The position numbers were made by a program, and so were the translations under genes. A stretch of DNA of 64,000 nt from the NCBI GenBank assembly GCA_004144185.1, contig SEFP01000002.1, positions 372,001 through 436,000 of the forward strand. The letters are read 5' to 3'. The notes under the pieces were generated by a model. That model had not been told where the DNA came from and did not search any database. It saw only the letters and a program-made list of their open reading frames with translations. Shown piece by piece: positions 1 through 8,659 of this stretch (position 1 is its first letter; the number at the start of each line of letters is the position of its first letter). This DNA is from Sphingobacteriales bacterium. Lineage in GTDB: Bacteria; Bacteroidota; Bacteroidia; Chitinophagales; Chitinophagaceae.

Positions 1-1740
1 GCCAACCGCATCAGCGGACGCAAATTCATCAGCGTTGTTTGGGTCGGCATACCGCAGGAAATACCAGGACGAACCGGCATAACCCGGCATCGTATTGGTT
101 TCGCGCAGCCCGGCGGGTGTGGTCATCCACGCTTCAATATTGGCCAGCGGACCTTGTCCTTCCGGACCGGGCCCGTAGCTTTCTACATCGGGAAGAATCA
201 CCGGCAACTGCCGCATCTCTTCCGGAAGCGAAACATCTTCTTCATCAATCGCGTACGGAGTCATGCCGCGATACACAATCGGGAACGGCTCGCCCCAGTA
301 CCGCTGCCGGCTAAAGCCCGCATCCCGCAGCCGACAGGATACATGTGCCTGCCCCACCCGTCCGTCTTCCAACGCCCGGATCGCAGCGTCGAATGCTTTG
401 TCAGCCGGCAATCCACTCAGGAAACCGCTCGACTCGATGACGGCCTCTTTGCTGGTACAGGCTTCCAGGCCAGTGTACTGGGCGCCAAAAATATTAGTGA
501 TCGGCAAATTCATTTCCTGCGCAAAGGCGAAGTCCCGATCATCTCCCGAAGGCACACCCATGATCGCGCCGGTTCCGTATCCGGAAAGCACATAATCGGC
601 AATGTAGACCGGTACGGACTTACGGGTAAACGGATGCGTGACATACGCTCCGGTAAAGGCACCGGTTACTTTTTTGGTGTCCGACATCCGCTCGCGTTCA
701 CTTCGTGCGGCCGCCTGCTGCACATACTCGGCAACAGCCGTCCGGTAGTCGTTGGTGGTAATCACACCTACCAGTTCATGCTCCGGTGCCAGCACCAGAA
801 AATCGACGCCAAACAAGGTATCCGGACGGGTGGTAAAGACCTTAATGGTCCGTCCTTCCCCATCGTTGACTGCAAATTCGACCACTGCGCCCCGGCTTTT
901 TCCGATCCAGTTGCGCTGCATTTCTTTTACTGCCGGGCTCCAGTCGATTGTTTCCAGATCGTTTAGCAGCCGGTCGGAATATTCGGTAATGCGCAGGTTC
1001 CACTGCCGCATTTTTTTCCGGACGCACGGAAATCCGCCGCGTTCGCTCACCCCATTAATGACTTCATCGTTGGCCAGTACGGTGCCCAATGCTTCGCACC
1101 ACCACACATCCGTCAGGGCCAGGTAGGCCAGCCGGTAGTTCATCAGCACGGCACGGCGTTCTTCCCCGGATTTCTTATTCCAGCCACTGCCATCAAACTG
1201 CAACTTGGGTTCGCCCGGGCAGGTATGGTTGATATTGCCTTCTTTTTCAAAGATCTTCAGCAGATCGGCGATGGGCCGGGCCTGCTGCAACACCCGGTCG
1301 TACCAGGAATGAAACAGTTGCAAAAACAGCCACTGTGTCCATTTGTAGTACGCCGGATCGCTGGTACGCACCTCGCGGCTCCAGTCATACGAAAAGCCAA
1401 TGGCATCCAACTGCTTCCGGTAGCGGGCAATATTCTCGGCTGTGGTCTTGGCCGGATGCTGACCAGTTTCGATGGCGTATTGCTCCGCCGGCAGTCCAAA
1501 CGCATCATACCCCATCGGGTGCAATACATTGAAACCGCGCAAACGCTTGTAACGGGCATGCACATCCGAAGCGATATACCCAAGTGGGTGCCCTACGTGC
1601 AGTCCCGCACCGCTGGGGTACGGAAACATATCCAGCACGTAATATTTAGGGCGTTCCGGGTCTTCGGTTACTTTATAGGTCTGATGGTCAGCCCAGTACT
1701 GCTGCCATTTCTGTTCAAGGTCGCGGAAAGCGTATTCCAT
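1..1740 (-). CDS. leuS: Leucyl-tRNA synthetase, 3' part cut by window edge
   Basis: This class I aminoacyl-tRNA synthetase charges tRNA-Leu in the cytoplasm. About 580 codons are present, from the ATG (complement of 1738-1740) to the window edge; the KMSKS loop and the anticodon-binding domain lie outside. The HIGH motif is seen as LHVGHP in the N-terminal PYPSGAGLHVGHP segment. The CP1 editing domain shows TTRPDTLFG near residue 305 and GTGAIMGVP near residue 392, both typical of LeuRS. It is followed upstream by maf on the same strand after 129 bp, but has its own -7 promoter box at 1804-1812, giving a leader of about 60 nt. Nothing looks damaged in the visible part. Confidence 0.96.
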   Translation of the reverse strand, partial: MEYAFRDLEQKWQQYWADHQTYKVTEDPERPKYYVLDMFPYPSGAGLHVGHPLGYIASDVHARYKRLRGFNVLHPMGYDAFGLPAEQYAIETGQHPAKTTAENIARYRKQLDAIGFSYDWSREVRTSDPAYYKWTQWLFLQLFHSWYDRVLQQARPIADLLKIFEKEGNINHTCPGEPKLQFDGSGWNKKSGEERRAVLMNYRLAYLALTDVWWCEALGTVLANDEVINGVSERGGFPCVRKKMRQWNLRITEYSDRLLNDLETIDWSPAVKEMQRNWIGKSRGAVVEFAVNDGEGRTIKVFTTRPDTLFGVDFLVLAPEHELVGVITTNDYRTAVAEYVQQAAARSERERMSDTKKVTGAFTGAYVTHPFTRKSVPVYIADYVLSGYGTGAIMGVPSGDDRDFAFAQEMNLPITNIFGAQYTGLEACTSKEAVIESSGFLSGLPADKAFDAAIRALEDGRVGQAHVSCRLRDAGFSRQRYWGEPFPIVYRGMTPYAIDEEDVSLPEEMRQLPVILPDVESYGPGPEGQGPLANIEAWMTTPAGLRETNTMPGYAGSSWYFLRYADPNNADEFASADAVG

Positions 1741-1803
1741 GAGGAAAGATTCTTTTCCGGAACGGTTCAGTTCCGGAAAAATCAAAAGGTCTTAAAAACG
1801 GGC

Positions 1804-1812
1804 GCAAAGATA
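1804..1812 (-). promoter_or_regulatory. Bacteroidota -7 promoter box for leuS
   Basis: On the minus strand this reads TATCTTTGC, an exact match to the Bacteroidota consensus TAnnTTTG. It lies about 64 nt upstream of the leuS ATG. Two TTCCGGAA palindromes sit between it and the start codon, at 1755 and 1771, so they would be in the 5' leader. Confidence 0.6.
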
Positions 1813-1869
1813 CACCTGCAGAGGGGCAGGCTCCGTGGTACTTCAGGGTCGGTATTCCTGAGAGGATTC

Positions 1870-2454
1870 TCAGATTGCAGCGGCCTGCAACGGCAGCGAA
1901 ACGCCAAAATCGGTTTCCAGCCGACGGACGACTTCGCCGATCGGAAGGCCCATCACGCTGTAGTAATCGCCGTTGATCCGCTCAATCGCCACCAGTCCGA
2001 TCCACTCGTGGATGGCATACGAACCTGATTTATCCAAGGGCGGCTGGGTCTGCACGTAATGCATGATCTGTTCGTTGCTGAGATTCCGGAAGGTCACTTC
2101 GGTCAGCACGGTAAACGCATCAATCTGGTGCAGGCTGCGCAGGCAGACGCCGGTGGCTACGGTATGTGTTTTTCCGGAAAGCCGGCGCAGCATCCGGGTA
2201 GCCCCTTCGGCATCCTCCGGTTTTCCGAGAATATCGCCGTCGAGTAATACGATCGTATCCGCGGCAACGATGGTTTGTCCTTCGACGACGGGAATGGCAT
2301 CGGCTTTTTTACGGGCCAGAAACTCTGCAACCGCTTCCGGAGCCATTTCATCCGGTGGCGTTTCATCCACATCGGGAATTTGAATGTCAAAATCGTAACC
2401 GGCCTGCGTCAGGAGTTGTTTCCGACGCGGGGATTGGGAAGCCAGGATCAGCAT
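1870..2454 (-). CDS. maf: Maf family nucleoside triphosphate pyrophosphatase
   Basis: This is a house-cleaning enzyme that hydrolyses non-canonical or methylated nucleoside triphosphates to monophosphates. The 194-residue length is normal. The N-terminal SQSPRRKQLL is the family signature (SxSPRR). ADTIVLLDG, ILGKPED and the SGKTHTVATGV segment complete the active site, with the catalytic Asp in ADT. It lies in a same-strand group with the UbiA-type gene (48 bp upstream) and leuS downstream. The family was once linked to septum formation; the dTTP/UTP versus m7GTP preference cannot be judged from the sequence alone. Confidence 0.93.
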   Translation of the reverse strand: MLILASQSPRRKQLLTQAGYDFDIQIPDVDETPPDEMAPEAVAEFLARKKADAIPVVEGQTIVAADTIVLLDGDILGKPEDAEGATRMLRRLSGKTHTVATGVCLRSLHQIDAFTVLTEVTFRNLSNEQIMHYVQTQPPLDKSGSYAIHEWIGLVAIERINGDYYSVMGLPIGEVVRRLETDFGVSLPLQAAAI

Positions 2455-2502
2455 AAGGTAGTGGATAGAGAACCAGTGGATAACGGATAGTGATGCGGGG
2501 TG

Positions 2503-3426
2503 CTATAGAAGCCACAGGCAGATTAAGCCGCCGAGCATGAGCAATTTCAGCAGATTGCTGTGCCGGTGAAATCCGGCAGGCGTGTGTTGACGAATTAGGG
2601 TGAGCGTCCAGACAGCAAGCGGCAGGATGAGCAGAACTACAAAAACCAAACCGATCAGCACCACCTTCCGATTGCCCAACATGCCCTCCACAACGATGGT
2701 TGCAGTCAGTGCACCTACGACTAGTCCGGCGAGCAGCGCAATCAGCCGGACCGTATTCGGTATACCCCAGACAATCGGTAGCGTACGGCAGCCTTCGGCC
2801 TGGTCGCCATCCAGATCTTCGATGTCTTTCACCATCTCACGCATCCAGGTCAGGATAAACGCAAATGCAGCCAGCCAGAGCAATGCCGCCGTAGTATGCT
2901 GCCGGATAGAAGCATCAAACGGTATGGTTCCGCCCCCCCAGAGAGCGGGCTCGTACAGATACAGCAACGCAATACTCAGGGCCGTCAGAGCCGCCACCAC
3001 CAGATTGCCGATTACGGGCAGCCGTTTCCACCAGGCCGAATATGCCCATAAGAGCAGAATTGTCAGCACCTGAATAACCAGTAAAGCAGGTTTTCCGGAA
3101 GCATAGGCCACGGGTACCGCCAGTACCAGTCCCAACCCGTTCAGCACCCGATACCAGCGAAGGGTCTTTTGCTTTAATTCCGGTGCATCCGGAAGCGCCT
3201 GTCGGGGTTTGTTAAGGGCGTCGATAGCAATATCAAACACATCATTGATCAGGTAGCCCGCCGCGGTAATGCACACCGTAGACAGGACCAGCAGGATCAC
3301 CAACCCAAAACTGCCCAACACCTGAAACGGCCCTTCCGGAAGCGACCTGCGCAGATACGCCCAGCACACCAGCTGCGTCAGGGCGACCATCAGCAGGTTG
3401 AGCGGACGAAGCGATCGGAAGGTCAT
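2503..3426 (-). CDS. UbiA-family prenyltransferase
   Basis: This integral membrane protein of 307 residues has about eight hydrophobic segments. It carries both Asp-rich motifs of the UbiA superfamily: NDVFDIAIDALNKPRQ near residue 62 and DIEDLDGDQAEG near residue 200. These bind Mg-prenyl diphosphate and transfer the prenyl chain to an acceptor. Bacteroidota homologues are often labelled geranylgeranylglycerol-phosphate geranylgeranyltransferase; menaquinone-type or haem-type substrates are alternatives I cannot exclude. No menaquinone or haem genes are adjacent. It is 28 bp downstream of pyrE and 48 bp upstream of maf, so cotranscription is likely. Confidence 0.85.
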   Translation of the reverse strand: MTFRSLRPLNLLMVALTQLVCWAYLRRSLPEGPFQVLGSFGLVILLVLSTVCITAAGYLINDVFDIAIDALNKPRQALPDAPELKQKTLRWYRVLNGLGLVLAVPVAYASGKPALLVIQVLTILLLWAYSAWWKRLPVIGNLVVAALTALSIALLYLYEPALWGGGTIPFDASIRQHTTAALLWLAAFAFILTWMREMVKDIEDLDGDQAEGCRTLPIVWGIPNTVRLIALLAGLVVGALTATIVVEGMLGNRKVVLIGLVFVVLLILPLAVWTLTLIRQHTPAGFHRHSNLLKLLMLGGLICLWLL

Positions 3427-3454
3427 GCTTCAGGCATTTTTGAAACCGTCGCCT

Positions 3455-4084
3455 TTATTTTCCCCAGGTAGATGGACTTTCCCGCCAGGTTTGCAATGTT
3501 TCCATGTCTTCGCCCGAGACCAGTCCTTTTTCGAGCGCTGTTTCGAGCAGCGCTGCGTAGTTGCTGATGGTTTTGAGTGGTACACCGGCTTTCTCAAAGG
3601 CTTCTGTCGCTACCGGAAATCCGTAGGTAAACAGGGCACACATCCCAATAACCTCGGCACCGGCATTCCGGAGGGCTTCTACTGCCTGCAAGCTGCTTCC
3701 GCCGGTGCTCACCAGATCTTCGATCACCACCACTTTGGCATCCGGTTGGAGTCCGCCTTCAATCTGGTTGCCCCGGCCGTGTTCTTTGGGTTTGGAGCGC
3801 ACGTACACAAATGGCAGCTTTAGCAGATCGGCGGCCAGCATCCCGTGCGGGATGCCCGCGGTGGCCACTCCGGCAATGCAATCGGCTTGGGGAAAATGCT
3901 CCAGAATCATATTCGCCAGTTCACTTTTGACAAAATCACGGATGTGCGGATGCGCCAGCAGCGTGCGGTTATCGCAGTAGACCGGTGATTTCCAACCCGA
4001 AGCCCAGGTAAAGGGATTTTGGGGTTCGATTTTCACGGCACTAATTTGCAGCAGCTTTTCGGCAAAGTGTTTGGGCGTTGTCAT
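3455..4084 (-). CDS. pyrE: Orotate phosphoribosyltransferase
   Basis: This enzyme converts orotate and PRPP to orotidine 5'-monophosphate, the fifth step of de novo pyrimidine synthesis. The 209-residue protein carries the PRPP-binding loop VVVIEDLVSTGGSS around residue 125 and the typical N-terminal SGWKSPVYCDNR orotate-site segment. It is the first gene of the minus-strand pyrE-UbiA-maf group. It is divergent from the Nudix gene across a 73-bp spacer that must hold both promoters. Confidence 0.96.
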   Translation of the reverse strand: MTTPKHFAEKLLQISAVKIEPQNPFTWASGWKSPVYCDNRTLLAHPHIRDFVKSELANMILEHFPQADCIAGVATAGIPHGMLAADLLKLPFVYVRSKPKEHGRGNQIEGGLQPDAKVVVIEDLVSTGGSSLQAVEALRNAGAEVIGMCALFTYGFPVATEAFEKAGVPLKTISNYAALLETALEKGLVSGEDMETLQTWRESPSTWGK

Positions 4085-4157
4085 TGGCGGGCAAACCTAC
4101 AACAACCCACGCTGCCAACCACGGTGCTTTTCGCTTTTTGACCTTTCTTTCCTGCTG

Positions 4158-4793
4158 GTGTTTTTACGCAAAATTTTCATACACGATCGTCCGCTGGTTC
4201 TGGCTACCAAGCGCACTGAAGTGCTTCGGACCCATCCCGAAGTCAAAAATTATACGCATTTCGAGGGTGCCTTCCCGAAACACATCCGGCAGGCCATCGA
4301 GCTGCTTCAGGACGAAGACGTTCCGGGCGTGCTGATTACGGATCTGCTTCCGGAAAATCTGCTGGCCGAGATCGATAAGCGCTACAAGCAGATCGATGCG
4401 GCAGGTGGACTGGTACGCAACGAAGCCGATGAGTTTTTGTTTATTTTCCGGCGCGGCAAATGGGATTTGCCCAAGGGAAAACTCGATAAAGGAGAGTTAA
4501 TCGATGAATGTGCTGTACGCGAAGTCCAGGAGGAAACCGGGCTTAAACGACTGGTACTGGGCGATTTCCTTTGCGATACCTATCATACCTACCGGCAGGG
4601 CGGCAAAGATCTGATCAAACGAACGGCCTGGTATGCGATGCGGGCTAGCGGGTACGAAACGCTGCTGCCACAGATCGAGGAAGATATTGAGGAAGTCCGC
4701 TGGGTTTCGGAAGCAGAGGCTAACCGGTTGGCGCTTAAAACATACGGAGCCATCGGTGAGGTCCTGCGTTGCGGACAGGCAATTCTCAAATAA
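4158..4793 (+). CDS. Nudix hydrolase (GTG start)
   Basis: This is a Nudix (NDP-X pyrophosphatase) protein whose substrate is not predictable. The Nudix box is complete: GKLDKGELIDECAV followed by REVQEETGL, which satisfies GX5EX7REUXEEXGU. I chose the GTG at 4158, giving 211 residues beginning VFLRKIFIHDRPL, because the phylum's homologues start just ahead of the KIFI-DRPL segment. An upstream ATG at 4071 would add 29 non-conserved residues and overlap the pyrE start. The first ~80 residues form a small N-terminal domain ahead of the Nudix fold, as in the Bacteroidota orthologues. Confidence 0.85.
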   Translation: MFLRKIFIHDRPLVLATKRTEVLRTHPEVKNYTHFEGAFPKHIRQAIELLQDEDVPGVLITDLLPENLLAEIDKRYKQIDAAGGLVRNEADEFLFIFRRGKWDLPKGKLDKGELIDECAVREVQEETGLKRLVLGDFLCDTYHTYRQGGKDLIKRTAWYAMRASGYETLLPQIEEDIEEVRWVSEAEANRLALKTYGAIGEVLRCGQAILK

Positions 4794-4893
4794 GAAATCT
4801 AAACAGACCCACTGGGCGTTCCGGATTGTTAAAAGCATTCCGGAACGTTCGGTATTGTAAACTATTCAGACGATTCCTTGTCTTAAATGGGTT

Positions 4894-5211
4894 ATGCCTA
4901 AAATTCCTTTCCTTCGGACCGTTAACCGCATTCGGGGGTTCAGCGGATTGTGGAAGCACCGCCAAGAGCTGCGTCAAATGATTGCAGACGCCCGTGCTGG
5001 TCGGTACCGGGTCTCATTTCTGACCATCCTAGCCGTGATTGCTGCTGTACTCTACGTGCTGTCACCAATTGATATCATCCCCGATATCTTTGCGATCGTC
5101 GGTTGGGGCGACGACCTTGCTATTATCTACTTCCTGTCTAACCGGATAGGGAAAGAACTGGAACGCTACCGCAACAATAAACCCGGAGTCTTACGGGTAG
5201 TACGCTCTTAA
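4894..5211 (+). CDS. DUF1232 family small membrane protein
   Basis: This 105-residue protein has the DUF1232 (YkvA-like) core. A hydrophobic helix (residues ~45-65) ends in YVLSPIDIIPD, the family signature, followed by a second hydrophobic stretch. The N-terminus is basic, suggesting a cytoplasmic head. The function of the family is unknown. It is 100 bp downstream of the Nudix gene on the same strand and is closed by a strong terminator 9 bp after its stop. Confidence 0.85.
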   Translation: MPKIPFLRTVNRIRGFSGLWKHRQELRQMIADARAGRYRVSFLTILAVIAAVLYVLSPIDIIPDIFAIVGWGDDLAIIYFLSNRIGKELERYRNNKPGVLRVVRS

Positions 5212-5215
5212 AAAA

Positions 5216-5251
5216 TTTAAAAGAGATCCGGAATTTGGATCTCTTTTTTTT
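5216..5251. terminator. Bidirectional intrinsic terminator between DUF1232 gene and coaD
   Basis: A 9-bp perfect stem AAGAGATCC (5221-5229) pairs with GGATCTCTT (5237-5245) around a 7-nt loop. It has a run of T on the plus strand after it and a run of A before it, so it can end transcription of both the DUF1232 gene and the convergent coaD operon. Confidence 0.85.
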
Positions 5252-5300
5252 ATTTAATCGCTTAGAAAGCCGGAAGACGCGCGGTCCCGGCAGTCCGGAA

Positions 5301-5801
5301 TCAGGATTTGGTCTTGGTTAGTTGCTTTTGATAGGCTTTGATATCGGCGTGAAGCACCTTGTGTAGGAATTTGTGTGCCGGACCGCCGTTCCGGATCACA
5401 TCGCGCACCAGCGTCGACGAAATGGTGCTGTACTGCGGAGAGGTCGTCAGAAAGACCGTTTCCAGATCGGGCACCAGGATCCGGTTCATATCGGCAATCG
5501 CCTTTTCGTACTCAAAATCGGCCACATACCGAATGCCACGCAAAATGAACCTGGCGCCTATCTTCTGGCAGTAATCCACCGTCAGGCCTTCATAAGCGGC
5601 GGCTTCAATGCGCGGATCGGCTTCAAAAATCTTTTGAATCCACGCCGTTCGCTGCTCGATGCTGAACATCGTTTGCTTCGACGCATTCACTCCCACGCCT
5701 ACGATCAGCCGGTCAAACAATCCGGAAGCCCGGCGGATCACATCTACATGGCCTTCAGTCAGCGGATCAAAGGTGCCGGGGAACAAACAGATACGTTGCA
5801 T
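5301..5801 (-). CDS. coaD: Phosphopantetheine adenylyltransferase
   Basis: This enzyme transfers AMP from ATP to 4'-phosphopantetheine to give dephospho-CoA, the penultimate step of coenzyme A synthesis. The 166-residue protein starts with PGTFDPLTEGHVDVI, the nucleotidyltransferase TxGH motif. It also has RGIRYVADFEYE and ISSTLVRD (the ISSTxVR motif), so it appears complete. It is the last gene of the DUF3822-rsmD-coaD operon, 9 bp after rsmD. The rsmD-coaD pairing is widespread in bacteria. Confidence 0.96.
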   Translation of the reverse strand: MQRICLFPGTFDPLTEGHVDVIRRASGLFDRLIVGVGVNASKQTMFSIEQRTAWIQKIFEADPRIEAAAYEGLTVDYCQKIGARFILRGIRYVADFEYEKAIADMNRILVPDLETVFLTTSPQYSTISSTLVRDVIRNGGPAHKFLHKVLHADIKAYQKQLTKTKS

Positions 5802-5810
5802 AAAACGAGC

Positions 5811-6353
5811 TTAGGCAGGTTTACGAAAAATAGAAAAAGTAGAATCGCCATAGGTCGCGGTGCGCACCAGGGCAGCAGATTCCGGAAGCGTGGTTTTAGT
5901 GCTGTGTTCCAGAATAAATAGTCCATCCGGGTGCAGCAGCGATCCGGACAGTATTTGCTCGGGCAGCTGCGGTAGCTGAGGCAGCGCGTACGGCGGATCC
6001 GCAAAGATGAGATCGTAGGTACTGGAGGTATTTTTCAGAAATTTGAGTGCGTCATTCTGGATAACCTCCAGTTGCCCGGCAAGACCCAGTTCTCCGGCCG
6101 TCTTCCGGATAAACGCTACCGAACGCCGGTCCAGTTCTACCAGCGTAACCGATATCGCCCCACGCGAGAGAAACTCGTAGCTCACGCCTCCGCTCCCTCC
6201 AAACAAATCCAGTACCTGCAACCCGTCGATATCAATCAGGTTTTGAAGAATATTGAACAGCCCTTCTTTGGCCCGGTCGGTTGTGGGCCGCGCCGGGAGC
6301 TTGGCCGGAAGTTCATACCGCCGGCCACCGATGGAACCGCCTACAACACGCAT
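5811..6353 (-). CDS. rsmD: 16S rRNA (guanine(966)-N2)-methyltransferase
   Basis: This Rossmann-fold methyltransferase modifies G966 of 16S rRNA during small-subunit assembly. The 180-residue protein has the SAM-binding loop VLDLFGGSGGVSYEF near residue 48 and the amino-methylating motif DPPYALP near residue 119. The N-terminal MRVVGGSIGGRR is typical of the family. Its start lies 13 bp inside the end of the upstream DUF3822 gene, implying translational coupling. Confidence 0.95.
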   Translation of the reverse strand: MRVVGGSIGGRRYELPAKLPARPTTDRAKEGLFNILQNLIDIDGLQVLDLFGGSGGVSYEFLSRGAISVTLVELDRRSVAFIRKTAGELGLAGQLEVIQNDALKFLKNTSSTYDLIFADPPYALPQLPQLPEQILSGSLLHPDGLFILEHSTKTTLPESAALVRTATYGDSTFSIFRKPA

Positions 6354-7168
6354 GAACGAAGACGCGTCCAGGCGCGGGTAATCTCCGGAGACGGAAATGC
6401 AGGAACGGCTGTTTCCGGAATGCCGACAGGCTCCTGAACCTGAAAATAATCATCCAGTATAGTGGCTGTTTCGGCTCCCGAAGGATGCAGCCATTCCACA
6501 AATACCACCGTGTTGGCCGCATCCAGCTTATATTGTTGGAGCAAGCCCATCAACTGATACACGACCGACTGCGGATCGGTTTCGGTATATGCCACGGACG
6601 CCTGAAGCTGCCCCTGATTCCATACAGCTAGATGGCAGGTATCGGCCGTCAGCAACACCCGTGCGCAGGCACCTTCAGGTGCCGGTACGGTTTGCAAAAG
6701 TGTTGTTCCCAGTGCATAGCCGACGTTAAGAGCCGGCGCTCCGTCCTGAATCCGGCTCCATTCAGCAGGGCATACGGCAGCTACGCGAACCGAAGCACCC
6801 GGCACAGACGTAACGATCAGTTCTTCATCTGCTTCCACAAAATAGCAGGTCTGCATCCAGTCTTTTGCACTGTCTGCGTCGTAGAGGGCATCCGGGATCA
6901 CCAGCTGCCGGGCATCCGCCGCCAATACACGCGTAATGGCATAATTGGACGCCAACAGCGGATGGTTAGCAAAAAGTCCGGACAGAAATCCGGCCTGCTG
7001 ATACGGATGTTCTTCAAAAACAACCACCTCACCCTGCGCGCCAAAGCCAACAAGGGTGCACATCCGGGTACCTAAAAGGCAAAGTACGGCGGTGTATGTA
7101 GACCGGGTACCGGGCAGATACGCGGGGTGTGCATAGCGCACCGGCGAGGAAAGGAGTGTAACAGGCAT
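6341..7168 (-). CDS. DUF3822 family protein
   Basis: This 275-residue protein has no signal peptide and resembles the Bacteroidota DUF3822 family, which is thought to have an actin/RNase H-like fold. No function is known. It regularly precedes rsmD in this phylum, and here its 3' end overlaps the rsmD start by 13 bp, so a role linked to rRNA modification or CoA synthesis is possible but unproven. I recognise the family mainly by context, length and overall sequence character. Confidence 0.75.
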   Translation of the reverse strand: MPVTLLSSPVRYAHPAYLPGTRSTYTAVLCLLGTRMCTLVGFGAQGEVVVFEEHPYQQAGFLSGLFANHPLLASNYAITRVLAADARQLVIPDALYDADSAKDWMQTCYFVEADEELIVTSVPGASVRVAAVCPAEWSRIQDGAPALNVGYALGTTLLQTVPAPEGACARVLLTADTCHLAVWNQGQLQASVAYTETDPQSVVYQLMGLLQQYKLDAANTVVFVEWLHPSGAETATILDDYFQVQEPVGIPETAVPAFPSPEITRAWTRLRSCVL

Positions 7169-7233
7169 GGCAGAGCGGTCGGCAATGATAGAATATTTTC
7201 CGGAAATGCCTCAATTGCCCGGAAGGAAACCAG

Positions 7234-7241
7234 CACCTTTG
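7234..7241 (+). promoter_or_regulatory. -7 promoter box for the MATE gene
   Basis: CACCTTTG followed by C resembles TAnnTTTG, with a TTG about 18 nt upstream. It places transcription start near 7248 and supports the TTG start codon at 7270, since no in-frame ATG exists nearby. Confidence 0.45.
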
Positions 7242-7269
7242 CAGCACAGTATCAATCTTATTTTCGGTT

Positions 7270-8610
7270 TTGGCACATCAGGTTTCTGTTTCGTATCGTG
7301 CAATTCTGGCACTGGCAGCCCCCGTGTCGCTTTCGCTCTTTCTGCCTCAGATCAGCTTTTTCACCAACACGGCTTTTCTGGGTCAGTTGGGTGAGCGCGA
7401 GCTGGGTGTAAACGGCGTAGCCGGTATTTTTTACCTGCTGCTGCAGATGATCGGCTATGGCTTTGCTACAGGCATCCAGACGCAGTTATCGCGGCGGAGT
7501 GGCGAAGTATCCCCGGCACTGCTGGGCAAAACGCTGGCCAACGGCTTTTTGATGAGTGGACTGCTGGGAGTGGGGCTGCTGATCCTGGCGCAACTGCTGT
7601 CGCCGCTGGTGTTCTCGGCCGGCATGAAAGACGCCGAACACATCCGGCTGGCAACCGGTTTTCTACAGGTCCGGATGTTTGGACTGCTGCCGCTGTTGGT
7701 CCTGCAGGTGTTTCAAGCCTTCTTTCTGGCCACTGGCCAAACCAAGACGTTGATTGTAGGCTCAGCGGTACTGGTCGTGACCAATATCGTGTTTGACTAC
7801 GGGCTTATTTTCGGTAAAGGGCCGTTTCCGGAATTGGGTCTGAACGGTGCGGCGCTGGCCTCCGTTTTGGCAGAGGCGGCCGAGTTGCTGGTGTTGATCG
7901 CCGTGTTTATCTACCGGAAGCAACCGCAACGGTATGGACTCAACAGGGCAGCCTTTAAGCCCGATATGGCCCTGATCCGGCATTCGCTTTCGGTAGGTGC
8001 CCCGCTGATGTTGCAGTATGCCTTTAGCATTGGCGGCTGGGAAATCTTCTTTCTGATGGTCGAGCACCTGGGTACCCGCGCACTGGCGGCATCTCAGATT
8101 TTACGCTCGGTCTTCGGCCTGCTGGGAATGACGACCTGGGCATTTTCATCGGTGACCAGTTCGATGGTCAGCAACCTGATGGGACAGGAACGCCAGCAGG
8201 AAGTCATGGTCCTGATTGGTAAGATTGCTAGGCTCAGTTTCTCACTTACGGCCGGCCTGGTAACCCTGTTGCTTCTGTTCGGACAGCCATTCCTGTCCCT
8301 GTACCGGGATGATCCCGGACTGATTGCCTATGCCATGCCCAGCCTGTATGTCATTGTACTGGCAGCACTGGTTTTATCCGTCGCAACCGTTTATTTCAAT
8401 GGCGTGGTCGGCACAGGCAATACCCGCATTTCGCTGTTGATCGAGATCGCCTGTGTGAGCAGCTACCTGTTGTATTGCTGGCTGGTGGTGCGCCGCCCGG
8501 ATATTCCGCTACACTGGGCCTGGGGATCGGAGTTTGTCTACTGGGGCGGCTTGCTGGCGTTCAGCATCGGCTACCTGACCCGGGGACGCTGGCGTACCAA
8601 GCAGATTTAA
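7270..8610 (+). CDS. MATE family efflux transporter (TTG start)
   Basis: This multidrug and toxin extrusion family protein of 446 residues has about twelve hydrophobic helices in two homologous halves. It is probably a cation-coupled exporter of cationic compounds in the inner membrane. The start is TTG at 7270 (residues MAHQVSVSYRAILALA...): the first transmembrane helix begins immediately afterwards and no ATG is available. The TNTAFLGQLGE segment after helix 1 resembles the D/NTxxxG motif of MATE proteins, although the usual Asp is an Asn here. It is convergent with the SNF2 gene. Confidence 0.88.
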   Translation: MAHQVSVSYRAILALAAPVSLSLFLPQISFFTNTAFLGQLGERELGVNGVAGIFYLLLQMIGYGFATGIQTQLSRRSGEVSPALLGKTLANGFLMSGLLGVGLLILAQLLSPLVFSAGMKDAEHIRLATGFLQVRMFGLLPLLVLQVFQAFFLATGQTKTLIVGSAVLVVTNIVFDYGLIFGKGPFPELGLNGAALASVLAEAAELLVLIAVFIYRKQPQRYGLNRAAFKPDMALIRHSLSVGAPLMLQYAFSIGGWEIFFLMVEHLGTRALAASQILRSVFGLLGMTTWAFSSVTSSMVSNLMGQERQQEVMVLIGKIARLSFSLTAGLVTLLLLFGQPFLSLYRDDPGLIAYAMPSLYVIVLAALVLSVATVYFNGVVGTGNTRISLLIEIACVSSYLLYCWLVVRRPDIPLHWAWGSEFVYWGGLLAFSIGYLTRGRWRTKQI

Positions 8611-8659
8611 TTCGCCTTTTCCGGAACCTTGATTTTCCGGAATTCACTCACCCTTCTTC

